DNA of 64,000 bases, taken from contig NZ_FNZK01000022.1 of the NCBI RefSeq assembly GCF_900109225.1, forward strand, positions 1-64,000, in the 5' to 3' direction. Source of the stretch: Propionispira arboris. Lineage in GTDB: Bacteria > Bacillota > Negativicutes > Selenomonadales > Selenomonadaceae. The translations under genes and the position numbers were made by a program. Shown piece after piece: positions 54,521-62,836 of this stretch. Numbering within the stretch: position 1 is the stretch's first letter; each line of letters begins with the position of its first letter. The notes beneath the pieces were generated by a model, which worked only from the letters and a program-made list of their open reading frames with translations, did not search any database and was not told the origin of the DNA.

Positions 54521-54681
54521 TCTTTTGTTTTCTTTCATTATAATATGTACAAATAACTGCCAAGGTAAGTACTTCATATTCAACCCTATCAATGTACCAG
54601 TCATTTTTTATCCCCTTATATCTTAATTACTTTAAATTATTTTAGGCAGTTAGGGTAAATCTGTACTTTTTTCTAATGTCC

Positions 54682-54960
54682 TCATAATAAAAAGAAAATC
54701 AAAATTATTGTTATACAAGCTAAAATCCAATATGTTGGTTCTATAATAGGTAAATATTGTGCAAAAATACCTGTGTGTGTTGCTAACGTTTTTATTCCAG
54801 AAAGAAATGTCGAAATAGCACCACAAAAGAAAAAAATATTTATTATCTTGCCCTTACCTTTTAACGTTAATGCATAATAAATACCGCACACGGATAGCCC
54901 AAACATTATTAGCATCGATAGTAAGTATTTTAAATTCATGCCGAAAAATATACCCGTCAA
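54682..54960 (-). CDS. Small membrane protein, immunity candidate of module 2
   Basis: A 92-residue protein from TTG 54960, with AGGAGG at eight bases. Three membrane segments (LLSMLIMFGLSVCGIYYALT, IINIFFFCGAISTFLSGIK, IIEPTYWILACITIILIFF). It lies 34 bases after the effector candidate; a membrane immunity protein for a membrane-acting toxin is the natural guess. Confidence 0.6.
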   Translation of the reverse strand: MTGIFFGMNLKYLLSMLIMFGLSVCGIYYALTLKGKGKIINIFFFCGAISTFLSGIKTLATHTGIFAQYLPIIEPTYWILACITIILIFFLL

Positions 54961-54993
54961 TTATCTATCCTCCTACATTTTAATTATCCCGAA

Positions 54994-55602
54994 TCATGCT
55001 TGATCTGTAGGTATACGAATATCCGTACTTCCATATTTGGTTTCATCAATACAAAGTGCATCTTTCACTTTATCAGTCACATCGCCTATTAATTTACCTG
55101 CAAAAGCACCACCGGCAACAACAACACCTGTTGTTACACCGATGCTCTCAAAACCACGTCCGATTCCAACTCCTCCTAACGTACCTGCTCCAGTTAAAAG
55201 CATTGCCCAGATTCGGCTATCCCCTGAATACTTAGTACTATCTTTGTAGAGTCCATAAAGAGTTGTACCAGCAGTTCCTAGTGGGCTATACTTATCAACA
55301 AAATTCGCAATTTTCCCACCTGTAGTTACTGCTTTAGTTTGAAGAATTCTATTCCCCAGCTTGTCTTCTAGTCCTATATTTTTAAGAGCTCCCATTTCCT
55401 GTAGACGCTTTCCCGTCATTGCATCTACAGCCCCCGATATAGAACTCGAATAACCATTATCATCTAGAATGTCTCTAGTTTTTTGCACCATAAAATCACT
55501 TAAGTCGGATAATGTAGCTCTAGCCCCAAGAGCGGCCCTATGTAGACTGCTCATATCTATCTGATTGGATTGATCCTTTTGATCATTCTCTTCATTGTCC
55601 AT
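54994..55602 (-). CDS. Putative effector of module 2
   Basis: A 202-residue protein. The first 30 residues are acidic and polar, the middle helical, and the last half glycine-rich and hydrophobic (MLLTGAGTLGGVGIGRGFES, TTGVVVAGGAFAGKLIGDV), resembling the C-terminal part of VgrG-1 in composition, including an ending with CIDETK. It follows vgrG-2 by 18 bases. I infer a secreted membrane-active toxin; there is no family match. Confidence 0.55.
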   Translation of the reverse strand: MDNEENDQKDQSNQIDMSSLHRAALGARATLSDLSDFMVQKTRDILDDNGYSSSISGAVDAMTGKRLQEMGALKNIGLEDKLGNRILQTKAVTTGGKIANFVDKYSPLGTAGTTLYGLYKDSTKYSGDSRIWAMLLTGAGTLGGVGIGRGFESIGVTTGVVVAGGAFAGKLIGDVTDKVKDALCIDETKYGSTDIRIPTDQA

Positions 55603-55620
55603 GTTTAATTTCGATATCTC

Positions 55621-57162
55621 CTATCTTACAGGTACAGCGCCAATAGCAGTTTGGCTTATTTGGCTCCAATTTATCCCTGACACTTCCTGCTTTTTGTTAA
55701 TAATGAAAGCTTCTGTTTTTTTAGGTTTTGGCTGTTCAATTGCCGGCAGCTCAGTTTCATCTGCACAGTCAATAATAGTCTTCATGTTTGCAAAATGTAT
55801 CTCATTTTCCATCGAAAGTCCACCAGTTGGTGTAACCATTTTTATTTGATTTGGAGAACTAAAGGTTACTTTTGTCTTGGAATCGATAATGATTTCTTCT
55901 TTCGCTTCAAGCACGATTCCTTTGTGGCTGGATATAGTTACGCCTTCTTCGTCATCGAAGGTCAGTACCAGGTCATTGCGTCCTGCGGTAAAGTAGATAC
56001 CACCAGGCGCGAGTTTCATTTCTTGCCCGTATTCCGTAGCAAGATAACGGGTACTCGGATCACTGGTCTGTTCACATTCTGCGCCATTGGTTCGTACACA
56101 GCCAGTAATGATGGCGTTTTGTTCCATTAGCCCTGGTATGTACAGGCTGGCATTTGTACCGATTTGCGGCATAAGATACAGTATGTCTGTGGTTGGTGGT
56201 ACAAAGGGATACCAGTAGGCAGTGGCTTCATCTTGTTCTTGGTCAATATTTAGATGCAGCTTTATTTCTTGGTTTTGTACAGCAAGTATAGTGCCTTCTA
56301 TACTATTTCCTTGTATTTTTTCGTTGTAGATGGGATTTTGCCGAATGGTCAGCTGTCTTACTAATGTTGCATTATAGACCAATAGCCCTTTTTTGAGTTC
56401 AATCGTCACGTCACCGACATACATTTCGTAGTTATGAAAGGTAACTTTATCGCCAAAGGTGAGTTCATCATAGCTTTCGACTTCGAAGTAGGTATATTCA
56501 TTTTCAACAAGGTTGGGATTATAGTCGTAATCGGTATAATAGGCTTTAATGTCTTTCCCGCTACTGTAGGCAATATCATCCGGCAGGGTCTTCTCTCCAT
56601 AAACTTTTGGATAACCATAAGAAAAAATTTGATTGTCCATGGTGACATCCGGCACGATGACTGTTTCCTGATAGGAGGCTAACCGTTTGATAAACTGCCA
56701 GTCGGTTTCTTGGTATTGAATAAGGGGACCGTCAATGGTTACTGGATCGGCTGTCAGTTCAAAGCTTTTTTCTGGATAGTCTTCCATAATTTTAGCTGCT
56801 ATATCATTATATGTAAGGCTGGTATCTTGAAAAGAGCGGTTTTTTTGTTCACTATCAAAAACAGAGGTTTCGGATAGGAAATAGGCTGTTATCGTATAAA
56901 GTCCCGTTCTGACGCTGACTTTTACGTTTTTAAGCCGTCCTTTAAATAGCCAGCTTTTAGTTTCACCATCATCGGTATAGACCCTTATCTGGTCTTCGGT
57001 TGTTTCTTGCAGACCTACTTTACTAGCGTCGCTTTCGTTTACCAGTGCAGTCAGGCGCAATTCAGCATGATTGTTCAGTGTTTTCTTTATGGAAAGTTCA
57101 TAGATTGTCTGGATGTTCCATGGACTGGTAATTTTTATTTTGTCATAGGTTATGGCTGACAT
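55621..57162 (-). CDS. VgrG spike, module 2 (VgrG-2)
   Basis: A 513-residue VgrG, nearly identical to VgrG-1 for about 480 residues (same PLIQYQETDWQFIKRLASYQ, MPQIGTNASLYIPG and needle repeats; differences such as Ala/Val at 40, Lys/Arg at 59, Ala/Ser in QIF(A/S)YG). After CADETELP it continues with a 30-residue tail (AIEQPKPKKTEAFIINKKQE) instead of the 215-residue toxin part. The effector is a separate gene downstream. The tail may dock that effector. Confidence 0.9.
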   Translation of the reverse strand: MSAITYDKIKITSPWNIQTIYELSIKKTLNNHAELRLTALVNESDASKVGLQETTEDQIRVYTDDGETKSWLFKGRLKNVKVSVRTGLYTITAYFLSETSVFDSEQKNRSFQDTSLTYNDIAAKIMEDYPEKSFELTADPVTIDGPLIQYQETDWQFIKRLASYQETVIVPDVTMDNQIFSYGYPKVYGEKTLPDDIAYSSGKDIKAYYTDYDYNPNLVENEYTYFEVESYDELTFGDKVTFHNYEMYVGDVTIELKKGLLVYNATLVRQLTIRQNPIYNEKIQGNSIEGTILAVQNQEIKLHLNIDQEQDEATAYWYPFVPPTTDILYLMPQIGTNASLYIPGLMEQNAIITGCVRTNGAECEQTSDPSTRYLATEYGQEMKLAPGGIYFTAGRNDLVLTFDDEEGVTISSHKGIVLEAKEEIIIDSKTKVTFSSPNQIKMVTPTGGLSMENEIHFANMKTIIDCADETELPAIEQPKPKKTEAFIINKKQEVSGINWSQISQTAIGAVPVR

Positions 57163-57204
57163 TGATGTTCATCACCACTTTTTTTATATTTAACGTTAAA
57201 GACT

Positions 57205-57330
57205 TAACTTTGACCAGGGTAGTATCTTTGGCTTCTTCCCACTTGGGAGCAAGGGTACATTGCTGTTCTCAACACGACCATGATCGTTTAATACCGCTTT
57301 TTCATTGACATAGAATCCATAACTTGTTTG
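57205..57330 (-). pseudogene. DUF4280 PAAR remnant of module 2
   Basis: The DNA repeats parts of 30080-30245 (TCTTCCCACTTGGGAGC, then CTGTTCTCAACACGACCATG, ATCGTTTAATACCGCTTTTT, CATTGACATAGAATCCAT) with an internal deletion, and lacks both ends of the gene. The middle encodes SYGFYVNEKAVLNDHG-like residues but no complete frame. It runs into the 3' end of the adaptor gene. Confidence 0.75.
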
Positions 57331-57953
57331 TCCCTCCTAGGGTCTGGATTGTCAGCAACTGTTTCTACAGTTTTAGGGCTTATTCTTATAGATTGCATGA
57401 TTTGGCGAGCGATTGGTCGCCATGCTACATGTTGACTATACGGACTGTTAAAGCCCCCCATCATTACGTTATGATTAAGTTCGACAAAAAACATAAGGTT
57501 AAACAATGAATCATCAACGGTAGGGCTTTTAAATTCAAAAAATCCCACAGTTTTTTCCTCAATCGTTTCCACGCCTTCTTCGAGAAATAAATAGGAAGGG
57601 TTTAATTGTTTGAGGAGACTCTTGACGCCTTCCTTCACTTCTAGAATTTGTTGATCTTCTATGTTCTGGGGAACAAGGTTCATCGTAATGTTAATACTGC
57701 CCGTGTCATCCGTTTTGATAATCTGCGGACGGTCACTAGAGAGGTATTTTAATCTAGCAAATTCATCTGGCATGTCAATAAAATTAATGGGAATCTGTAT
57801 TTTCAATGTATCGTCGAAAAAAGCCATCTCTTCAAATTCATAATATTTGTCCGTGACAGTGATTCCCTCGTAAATGTTTTGATTATCTATTTGCGCCTGT
57901 TCTTCGGCTTGATTAATTACCCGACGGATTTTTTCATCTGCATATTCAGTCAT
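57288..57953 (-). CDS. DcrB/DUF1795-like adaptor, copy 2
   Basis: A 221-residue homologue of the adaptor at 33045 (YYEFEEMAFFDDTLKIQIPI, NFIDMPDEFARLKYLSSDRP, YLFLEEGVETIEEKTVGFFE, LMFFVELNHNVMMGGFN). The native end NPDPRRDK is followed by QVMDSMSMKKRY, which is out-of-frame translation of the PAAR remnant (the codons of KSHGFYVNEKAV read in another frame). The gene thus acquired a new stop by deletion. It probably still works as an Eag-like chaperone for module 2. Confidence 0.75.
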   Translation of the reverse strand: MTEYADEKIRRVINQAEEQAQIDNQNIYEGITVTDKYYEFEEMAFFDDTLKIQIPINFIDMPDEFARLKYLSSDRPQIIKTDDTGSINITMNLVPQNIEDQQILEVKEGVKSLLKQLNPSYLFLEEGVETIEEKTVGFFEFKSPTVDDSLFNLMFFVELNHNVMMGGFNSPYSQHVAWRPIARQIMQSIRISPKTVETVADNPDPRRDKQVMDSMSMKKRY

Positions 57954-58620
57954 AACCTTTTCATGCTCCTTTGCATCCGTTTATCAAAAAGCTTCGTATC
58001 TTTTACAAAATATGTATACTGAATTTTTATGACACGAAAAAAAGACGATAAACTAACCATAAAAATCAGTTTAATCGCCTTATGAAAAATCACCCTATAT
58101 CATGCTTTATGAATTCGTAATTTCCGTGTTTCTTGGTTAACCGCTTCAAATCTTTATCACATCTTTTCGTATCTATTGTTGTACATGTTATTACAAAACA
58201 GCTTACTACAAACGTTATAAATGAATCTTTATTTTAGTCTTGCCAAGCGAGAAAGCTTCGTTTTTTAAATAAGAACCAAGCTTCTTAATCCGTAATCTCA
58301 ATATATTTTAATAATATTGATTCATACTATCTATAAAAAAATATTATACACTTATTTTATTTTAGTTTACATAGGCAAAAAGACTTGTATATTGTAAATA
58401 TGTATATATCATAATATCCATGTCTTTGATTTTCCTTTAATTTCCAAGCTTTTTTATTTTACTTAATAATTTATTTCCAGTATCCTCCTTCAAAATTCTA
58501 GCACAAATGAAAAAAAACCAACAAACTTTTACATCTGTTGACCTTAAGAATAGTCTTTATTTTTCTTTGCTCATCCATAAACCTTGCGACATCCAATTTA
58601 AGTCTTTAAACAAAAAAATA
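57954..58620. repeat. Dispersed hairpin repeat, copy D (core 58010-58210)
   Basis: CACGAAAAAAAGACGATAAAC, partner AGTTTAATCGCCTTATGAAAAATC, then TATATCATGC and the right flank TTTTCGTATCTATTGTTGTA with CATGTTATTACAAAA that matches copy B. No gene in the gap 57954-58620. Confidence 0.6.
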
Positions 58621-58651
58621 AAGGTCAACGCTTTTTATTGCGCCGACCTTT
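58612..58651 (-). terminator. Terminator after the terminase remnant
   Basis: AAAGGTC..CGC and GCG..GACCTTT form a stem; on the minus strand ATTTTTTTG follows. Five bases after the stop at 58656. Confidence 0.75.
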
Positions 58652-58655
58652 CTAG

Positions 58656-59462
58656 TTACCATGTATATTCTAATTTAACTATACCCTTTTTATCCTCGAC
58701 ATTTGCTTTACCACCCCAGCCGTAAAGCTCACGATAGCCCCAAAGGTTACCATCGTAATCAACAGCAAACCAGAGGACGCAATATGGACGGTAACTGCCC
58801 CAATCCATTGCCCTGAACCGCATCCAACTGTCTGGTATTTTAAACGGCTTAACGACGTGTATATCATTGCGCCAGCACTCAAAGAACTGACCGTCTGCTA
58901 TGCCCCATTCGCCAAGTCCTGCGACCTTATATCGTTCGGGATCATTTCGCTTCATTTCTTCAAACATCGCATAATCGGCAGCCGATAGGAATTCATTGCA
59001 AAGATAATTTGTGGATTTTGCTAAAACATTAGGGTTAGGAATATCAAAGAATCTTGCCTTAATCCAATGGTTTCTATCCCAATGGTTAAGCGTGATGGTC
59101 CATTGAATGAAGTACCCTTCTGGAAATTCACCACGAAGCGATTCATCAAGACGGTTGAAGTCTTCTTCATCGTTAATTTCATATGCTTCTTCAATCCAGC
59201 CCCAACAGAGGACACCAACATCTACCGTAATGGATGTAATTTTCAAAGGATCATCCAAACCACGGAATAATATCTTCTGACCAGTCGGCAAATATTCCAG
59301 TTCTAACGGATTCTGCCTTGGTTTCCAAAACTGCCCTACGCCTAGCTTATTGATTGCCCATTTTAGCTGTGTCCAGCACGAATCTTTTAAGGTACTGGCT
59401 GTTTTGCGAACGACAAGCGTGTTCGCCTGAGGGTACTGCATCGTGCGCTTGATGATATTAGT
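58656..59462 (-). pseudogene. terL: Phage terminase large subunit, truncated at both ends
   Basis: About 265 residues of a PBSX-type large terminase: IIKRTMQYPQANTLVVRKTA, then ITVDVGVLCWGWIEEAYEIN (Walker B/coupling area), TITLNHWDRNHWIKARFFD, YKVAGLGEWGIADGQFFECW and MRFRAMDWGSYRPYCVLWFA (start of the nuclease domain). The N-terminal Walker A part and most of the nuclease are missing. The end (VEDKKGIVKLEYTW) looks foreign. It cannot package DNA. Remnant of a prophage. Confidence 0.85.
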
Positions 59463-59755
59463 TCCATATCATCAATAGGGATAATCTTCGCATACAAGCC
59501 ATGGGTGACAGCGTTATTATTACCTGGTGGCGCGTGACCACCTTTATTACCTTTGGCATACTGATTGACCTTTGGCGCACTCTTTTTTGTGTGCACACTT
59601 TTTTCATTTTGTGTGCACACCTTTTTTGACCACTTATATCTCGTTTTCCATGACTTGACGGTATTAAGAGAGACGCTGTATTTCTCTGCGATATCCTTAT
59701 ATTTCAGGCCTTCAACATAGTCTCGCTCGGCCTGCTGTATTTTGTCGTTACTCAC
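59450..59755 (-). pseudogene. terS: Phage terminase small subunit, C-terminus lost by fusion
   Basis: The first about 98 residues are a typical small terminase: KIQQAERDYVEGLKYKDIAE and KYSVSLNTVKSWKTRYKW (DNA-binding helix-turn-helix), NQYAKGNKGGHAPPGNNNAV. After PIDDMELIS the frame runs into the terL sequence in a wrong frame and stops at 59387. A deletion has removed the end of terS and the start of terL, joining them around 59455. Confidence 0.85.
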
Positions 59756-59800
59756 ATAATCACCACCACCTCATTGAGTGTTTGTTTTGTTTTTGGGCAT

Positions 59801-59827
59801 TAAAAAAGCACCCCGCAGGATGCTTTT
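59801..59827 (-). terminator. Terminator before terS, ending the 91-residue-gene transcript
   Basis: AAAAAGCA..CC / GG..TGCTTTTT stem with A/T-rich arms, five bases past the stop at 59832 region on the minus strand. Confidence 0.7.
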
Positions 59828-59831
59828 TGGT

Positions 59832-60098
59832 TTATTTGTCTTCAAATTCTTTCATTGATTCTAAAAGAGCCAACATTTTGTCAAAACTATCTACCCGAAC
59901 CCCCTTCGCATTATCTGCATATTGGATAAATCTTTGATAGAATGCTGATTCAGGTGTTTTACACTTTTCAATATACAAGATCGATTTGCCTATCCATGTC
60001 TCAACTTCAGCACCTTTCAATACCGACGACCCTTGTCCTTCGCGAATAGCCTTACTTCTAATACTAGAAGCTTCGTTAATTATTAATTCTAGATCCAT
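59832..60098 (-). CDS. Hypothetical small protein, phage-like context
   Basis: An 88-residue soluble helical protein (MDLELIINEASSIRSKAIRE, AEVETWIGKSILYIEKCK, FDKMLALLESMKEFED). ATG 60098 lies nine bases after AAAAGGAG; an ATG directly at the site is less likely. Unknown family. Sits before the terS remnant and may be part of the same prophage relic. Confidence 0.6.
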   Translation of the reverse strand: MDLELIINEASSIRSKAIREGQGSSVLKGAEVETWIGKSILYIEKCKTPESAFYQRFIQYADNAKGVRVDSFDKMLALLESMKEFEDK

Positions 60099-60225
60099 AA
60101 AATCCATCTCCTTTTATCTTATTCAGTTACCTTCGATAAAGAAAAGGAATATCCTGTCCAAAAGTCACTTTGAAAGTAAAATGACACTCTCATGATATTT
60201 CCGCAAGAATTAATATCAAGCATAT

Positions 60226-60567
60226 CTATAGGGGAGACATAAAAAGATCACCCATTAGATACATTTTGTTTGCTTTACCCGGTGTAGTTACTTTTAAAGA
60301 TGCAATAAATTTTTCTAATTGCTCGTATGCTTCCATTCTTTTATCGATGATTTTTTTATAATAATCATTCTTATATTCTAGATTTTTGATTTCTTTTTCT
60401 CTATTTTTGCTCCACATATAATAAGCACCAAAGGCAGCTATAAATGGAGCAATCCCTGTAATTAGTTTTGTAATTAAATCATAACATTCGTACCATGTAA
60501 TACTTCCATGTATTATATAAGCAAACATTATAATACATAACAAAACTAATAAAATGCATTTTTTCAT
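60226..60567 (-). CDS. Small membrane protein with DYYKKIIDKRMEAYEQ motif
   Basis: A 113-residue protein: two membrane segments (ILLVLLCIIMFAYIIHG and ITGIAPFIAAFGAYYMW) then a charged helix (EYKNDYYKKIIDKRMEAYEQ). The helix motif recurs in the gene at 61900 (DDYYKKILDKRIDAYDE). Unknown function. Weak AGAAAG site before ATG 60567. AT-rich. Confidence 0.6.
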   Translation of the reverse strand: MKKCILLVLLCIIMFAYIIHGSITWYECYDLITKLITGIAPFIAAFGAYYMWSKNREKEIKNLEYKNDYYKKIIDKRMEAYEQLEKFIASLKVTTPGKANKMYLMGDLFMSPL

Positions 60568-60611
60568 AATATTGTTCACTTTCTTTTAGTATCGCATATA
60601 ATTACGGAGAA

Positions 60612-61340
60612 TTATTTCCTAAATAATTTTTCATTATTTAATGATTGAAAAAGCATATTTCCCGTAAAAGTTACAATATATTTTTTATCTTCATTATTGA
60701 GATCATCATAAGTATCCACTGATTTTTCTTTTATTAATCCTTTGCCTTCAAGTCTTCCCAAAAAGAAATCTAATCTTTCTTTAAATGCAGGAATTTCAGA
60801 TTCAAGTTCAGATTGACTCACATATATAGCACCACGCTTTGTAATAGTTATTTGACTTCGAGACGCTCTTGATTTTTTTTCTTCTTCTACGGCTATTTTC
60901 CCTTTTAAAATAGCATATATTCGCTCTAACACACGTGCCTCATTTCCACTTAATTCACTAACAATATTAATTAAATCTTCTGCATCATTAAATGATTCTA
61001 TCTCATCCTGATATTTCCAATTTAAAATATTAACTATTTGTTGTATCTGTCCGTCCTTATTACACCTTAAAGATTTTAAAATACCATGATTCATTAATTC
61101 TATTTGTCGATGATCATTTTCGTCAAATCGATCATCAATTTTCTTATTCATCCACGCATCAAGAAACAGAAGTAATTTTTTCTTTTCTATGCTACCAACT
61201 ATCCCACTATACACAATGTTTACATATGGCGTACCTTCCATTACCAGATTAAAAACTTTACCAATCTTACTTTTTGATAAATTCGATATTATTTCTTCAC
61301 TCTTGCTAAGTTTTTTTATTTCAAAATTATCATGATTCAT
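60612..61340 (-). CDS. Hypothetical cytosolic protein, helical, winged-helix-like end
   Basis: A 242-residue protein with GGAGGT before its ATG. Middle region: YVNIVYSGIVGSIEKKKLLL, then FDENDHRQIELMNHGILKSL; the C-terminal 80 residues (QITITKRGAIYVSQSELESE, FLGRLEGKGLIKEKS, YIVTFTGNMLFQSL) look like a winged-helix fold. Not recognised. 17 bases from the preceding membrane-protein gene, so probably co-transcribed. Confidence 0.6.
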   Translation of the reverse strand: MNHDNFEIKKLSKSEEIISNLSKSKIGKVFNLVMEGTPYVNIVYSGIVGSIEKKKLLLFLDAWMNKKIDDRFDENDHRQIELMNHGILKSLRCNKDGQIQQIVNILNWKYQDEIESFNDAEDLINIVSELSGNEARVLERIYAILKGKIAVEEEKKSRASRSQITITKRGAIYVSQSELESEIPAFKERLDFFLGRLEGKGLIKEKSVDTYDDLNNEDKKYIVTFTGNMLFQSLNNEKLFRK

Positions 61341-61357
61341 TATAAGATGACCTCCAT

Positions 61358-61852
61358 TTAACTGAATTGATAGGAAAATCTTTTTCCATAAGATAGCTTA
61401 TAAGAAAGCCATCTTATTCGCTTCTCTTCTTCTTTCACTTTCGCCTTTTCACTTTTGTCTTTCATGTCTTGCAATATACATAATTGAAATATCTCTTTTC
61501 TAACAACTCTCCACAAAATAAGTATTGAAAATATAAACCCTATCAATAAAGCGATTATTCCATAAAACTCAAAACTATGGGTATCAAAACTTCTTGTCAA
61601 AGCACCAAATATTATAGCCAAAACAGATATTATAATAGCCACAAAACTCAAACATTTAATATCACTCTCACTCTGTATTCGTTCAAAAAAAGCTTCTTCA
61701 TCGGTCATTGTCTGTGCTTTTTGCAATATCTTCGTATCACTAGCACAAAGCAAAAATTTACTACCCGATAAGGATAATATCACGAATAGAAGAATTGGTT
61801 GCATTATTACTACAAAAGCCAAAAAAAATAAATCTAAATAGTCATAATCCAT
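61358..61852 (-). CDS. Membrane protein, three or four segments
   Basis: A 164-residue protein behind AAGGGGGG. Segments: LDLFFLAFVVIMQPILLFVI at the start, CLSFVAIIISVLAIIFGALT and FYGIIALLIGFIFSILILW in the middle, then a charged tail. Unknown family. Shares strand and spacing with the soluble 242-residue gene, suggesting a two-component unit. Confidence 0.6.
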   Translation of the reverse strand: MDYDYLDLFFLAFVVIMQPILLFVILSLSGSKFLLCASDTKILQKAQTMTDEEAFFERIQSESDIKCLSFVAIIISVLAIIFGALTRSFDTHSFEFYGIIALLIGFIFSILILWRVVRKEIFQLCILQDMKDKSEKAKVKEEEKRIRWLSYKLSYGKRFSYQFS

Positions 61853-61899
61853 TAAAAGCCCCCCTTATTTGCGCTGCTAAAACACCTTACTAATCCAAC

Positions 61900-62655
61900 C
61901 TAACGGTTATTTTGTTTTTTTATCCAAAAGCATACTACATTATACATTTTCCTTAAAATAATTTGACTTTTTAAATCTATATAATAAAACATTAAATAAT
62001 GGATATCATTTATACTAACCTTATTTTGTTTGTATAATAAAAAATCATCTACTTTATATAGAGTTTTCATATCCTCATTCACTAAAAAATAAATTTCATT
62101 ATATAAATCCATAACCATAGGACATAAGTAGCCTCCCCATATAATGTTATTTATGTTTGTATTCTCATACTCAGCTTCAATATTAGCCTTTACATTTTCC
62201 AAATTATTTTTATAATGATTGAATTTATTCTGATCTTCTTCACTACATAAATATTTGTTTGATAATATATCATTGTTTCGTTTAACTATAAGTATATAAG
62301 TATCTTCTAAAAAAATATTAATCTCATGTAAAATTTCTACTGTTTCCGAATTAAGCCATTGCTCGAGTCGTATAACTTTCTGCATTTGCTTTATATTTCG
62401 ACCTAATTCATCCTCATTAACAAACATGCAAAAAAATTCCGCATATTTCTCTCCGTCTTTAATAAATTCTTTCTTTTCGGACCAACCTCTTAAGAATAGA
62501 TATACTTCGTCATATGCATCTATTCTTTTATCTAAAATTTTTTTATAGTAATCATCTCTGTAATGCTTCTTACTTAACCACATACTCATAAAACCCGTTA
62601 CAATCGCCCCTGCGCAGGCACCACCAAACGCTGTTGCTAAAACAGATGCATCCAA
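61900..62655 (-). CDS. Membrane-anchored protein with DDYYKKILDKRIDAYDE motif
   Basis: A 251-residue protein from TTG 62655 (GAGG seven bases before). One N-terminal membrane segment (AFGGACAGAIVTGFMSMWLS) and a long helical cytosolic part. The juxtamembrane helix resembles that of the gene at 60226. Unknown; phage exclusion or defence-type sensors can look like this, but nothing proves it. Confidence 0.6.
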   Translation of the reverse strand: MDASVLATAFGGACAGAIVTGFMSMWLSKKHYRDDYYKKILDKRIDAYDEVYLFLRGWSEKKEFIKDGEKYAEFFCMFVNEDELGRNIKQMQKVIRLEQWLNSETVEILHEINIFLEDTYILIVKRNNDILSNKYLCSEEDQNKFNHYKNNLENVKANIEAEYENTNINNIIWGGYLCPMVMDLYNEIYFLVNEDMKTLYKVDDFLLYKQNKVSINDIHYLMFYYIDLKSQIILRKMYNVVCFWIKKQNNR

Positions 62656-62836
62656 AATACCGCCTCTTCCTAATATACTAACTATTTATAAGACTTGCAC
62701 CATAAACCAACGTATATTATTTAATCTACAACATCATCTAATTTTCCGACAATTTCGCCTCATAATGCCCCTATTAATTAATCTTTGCGTAACCTATTTA
62801 TATTTTTCACTATTAAAAAAACACCAAAAATGATAT

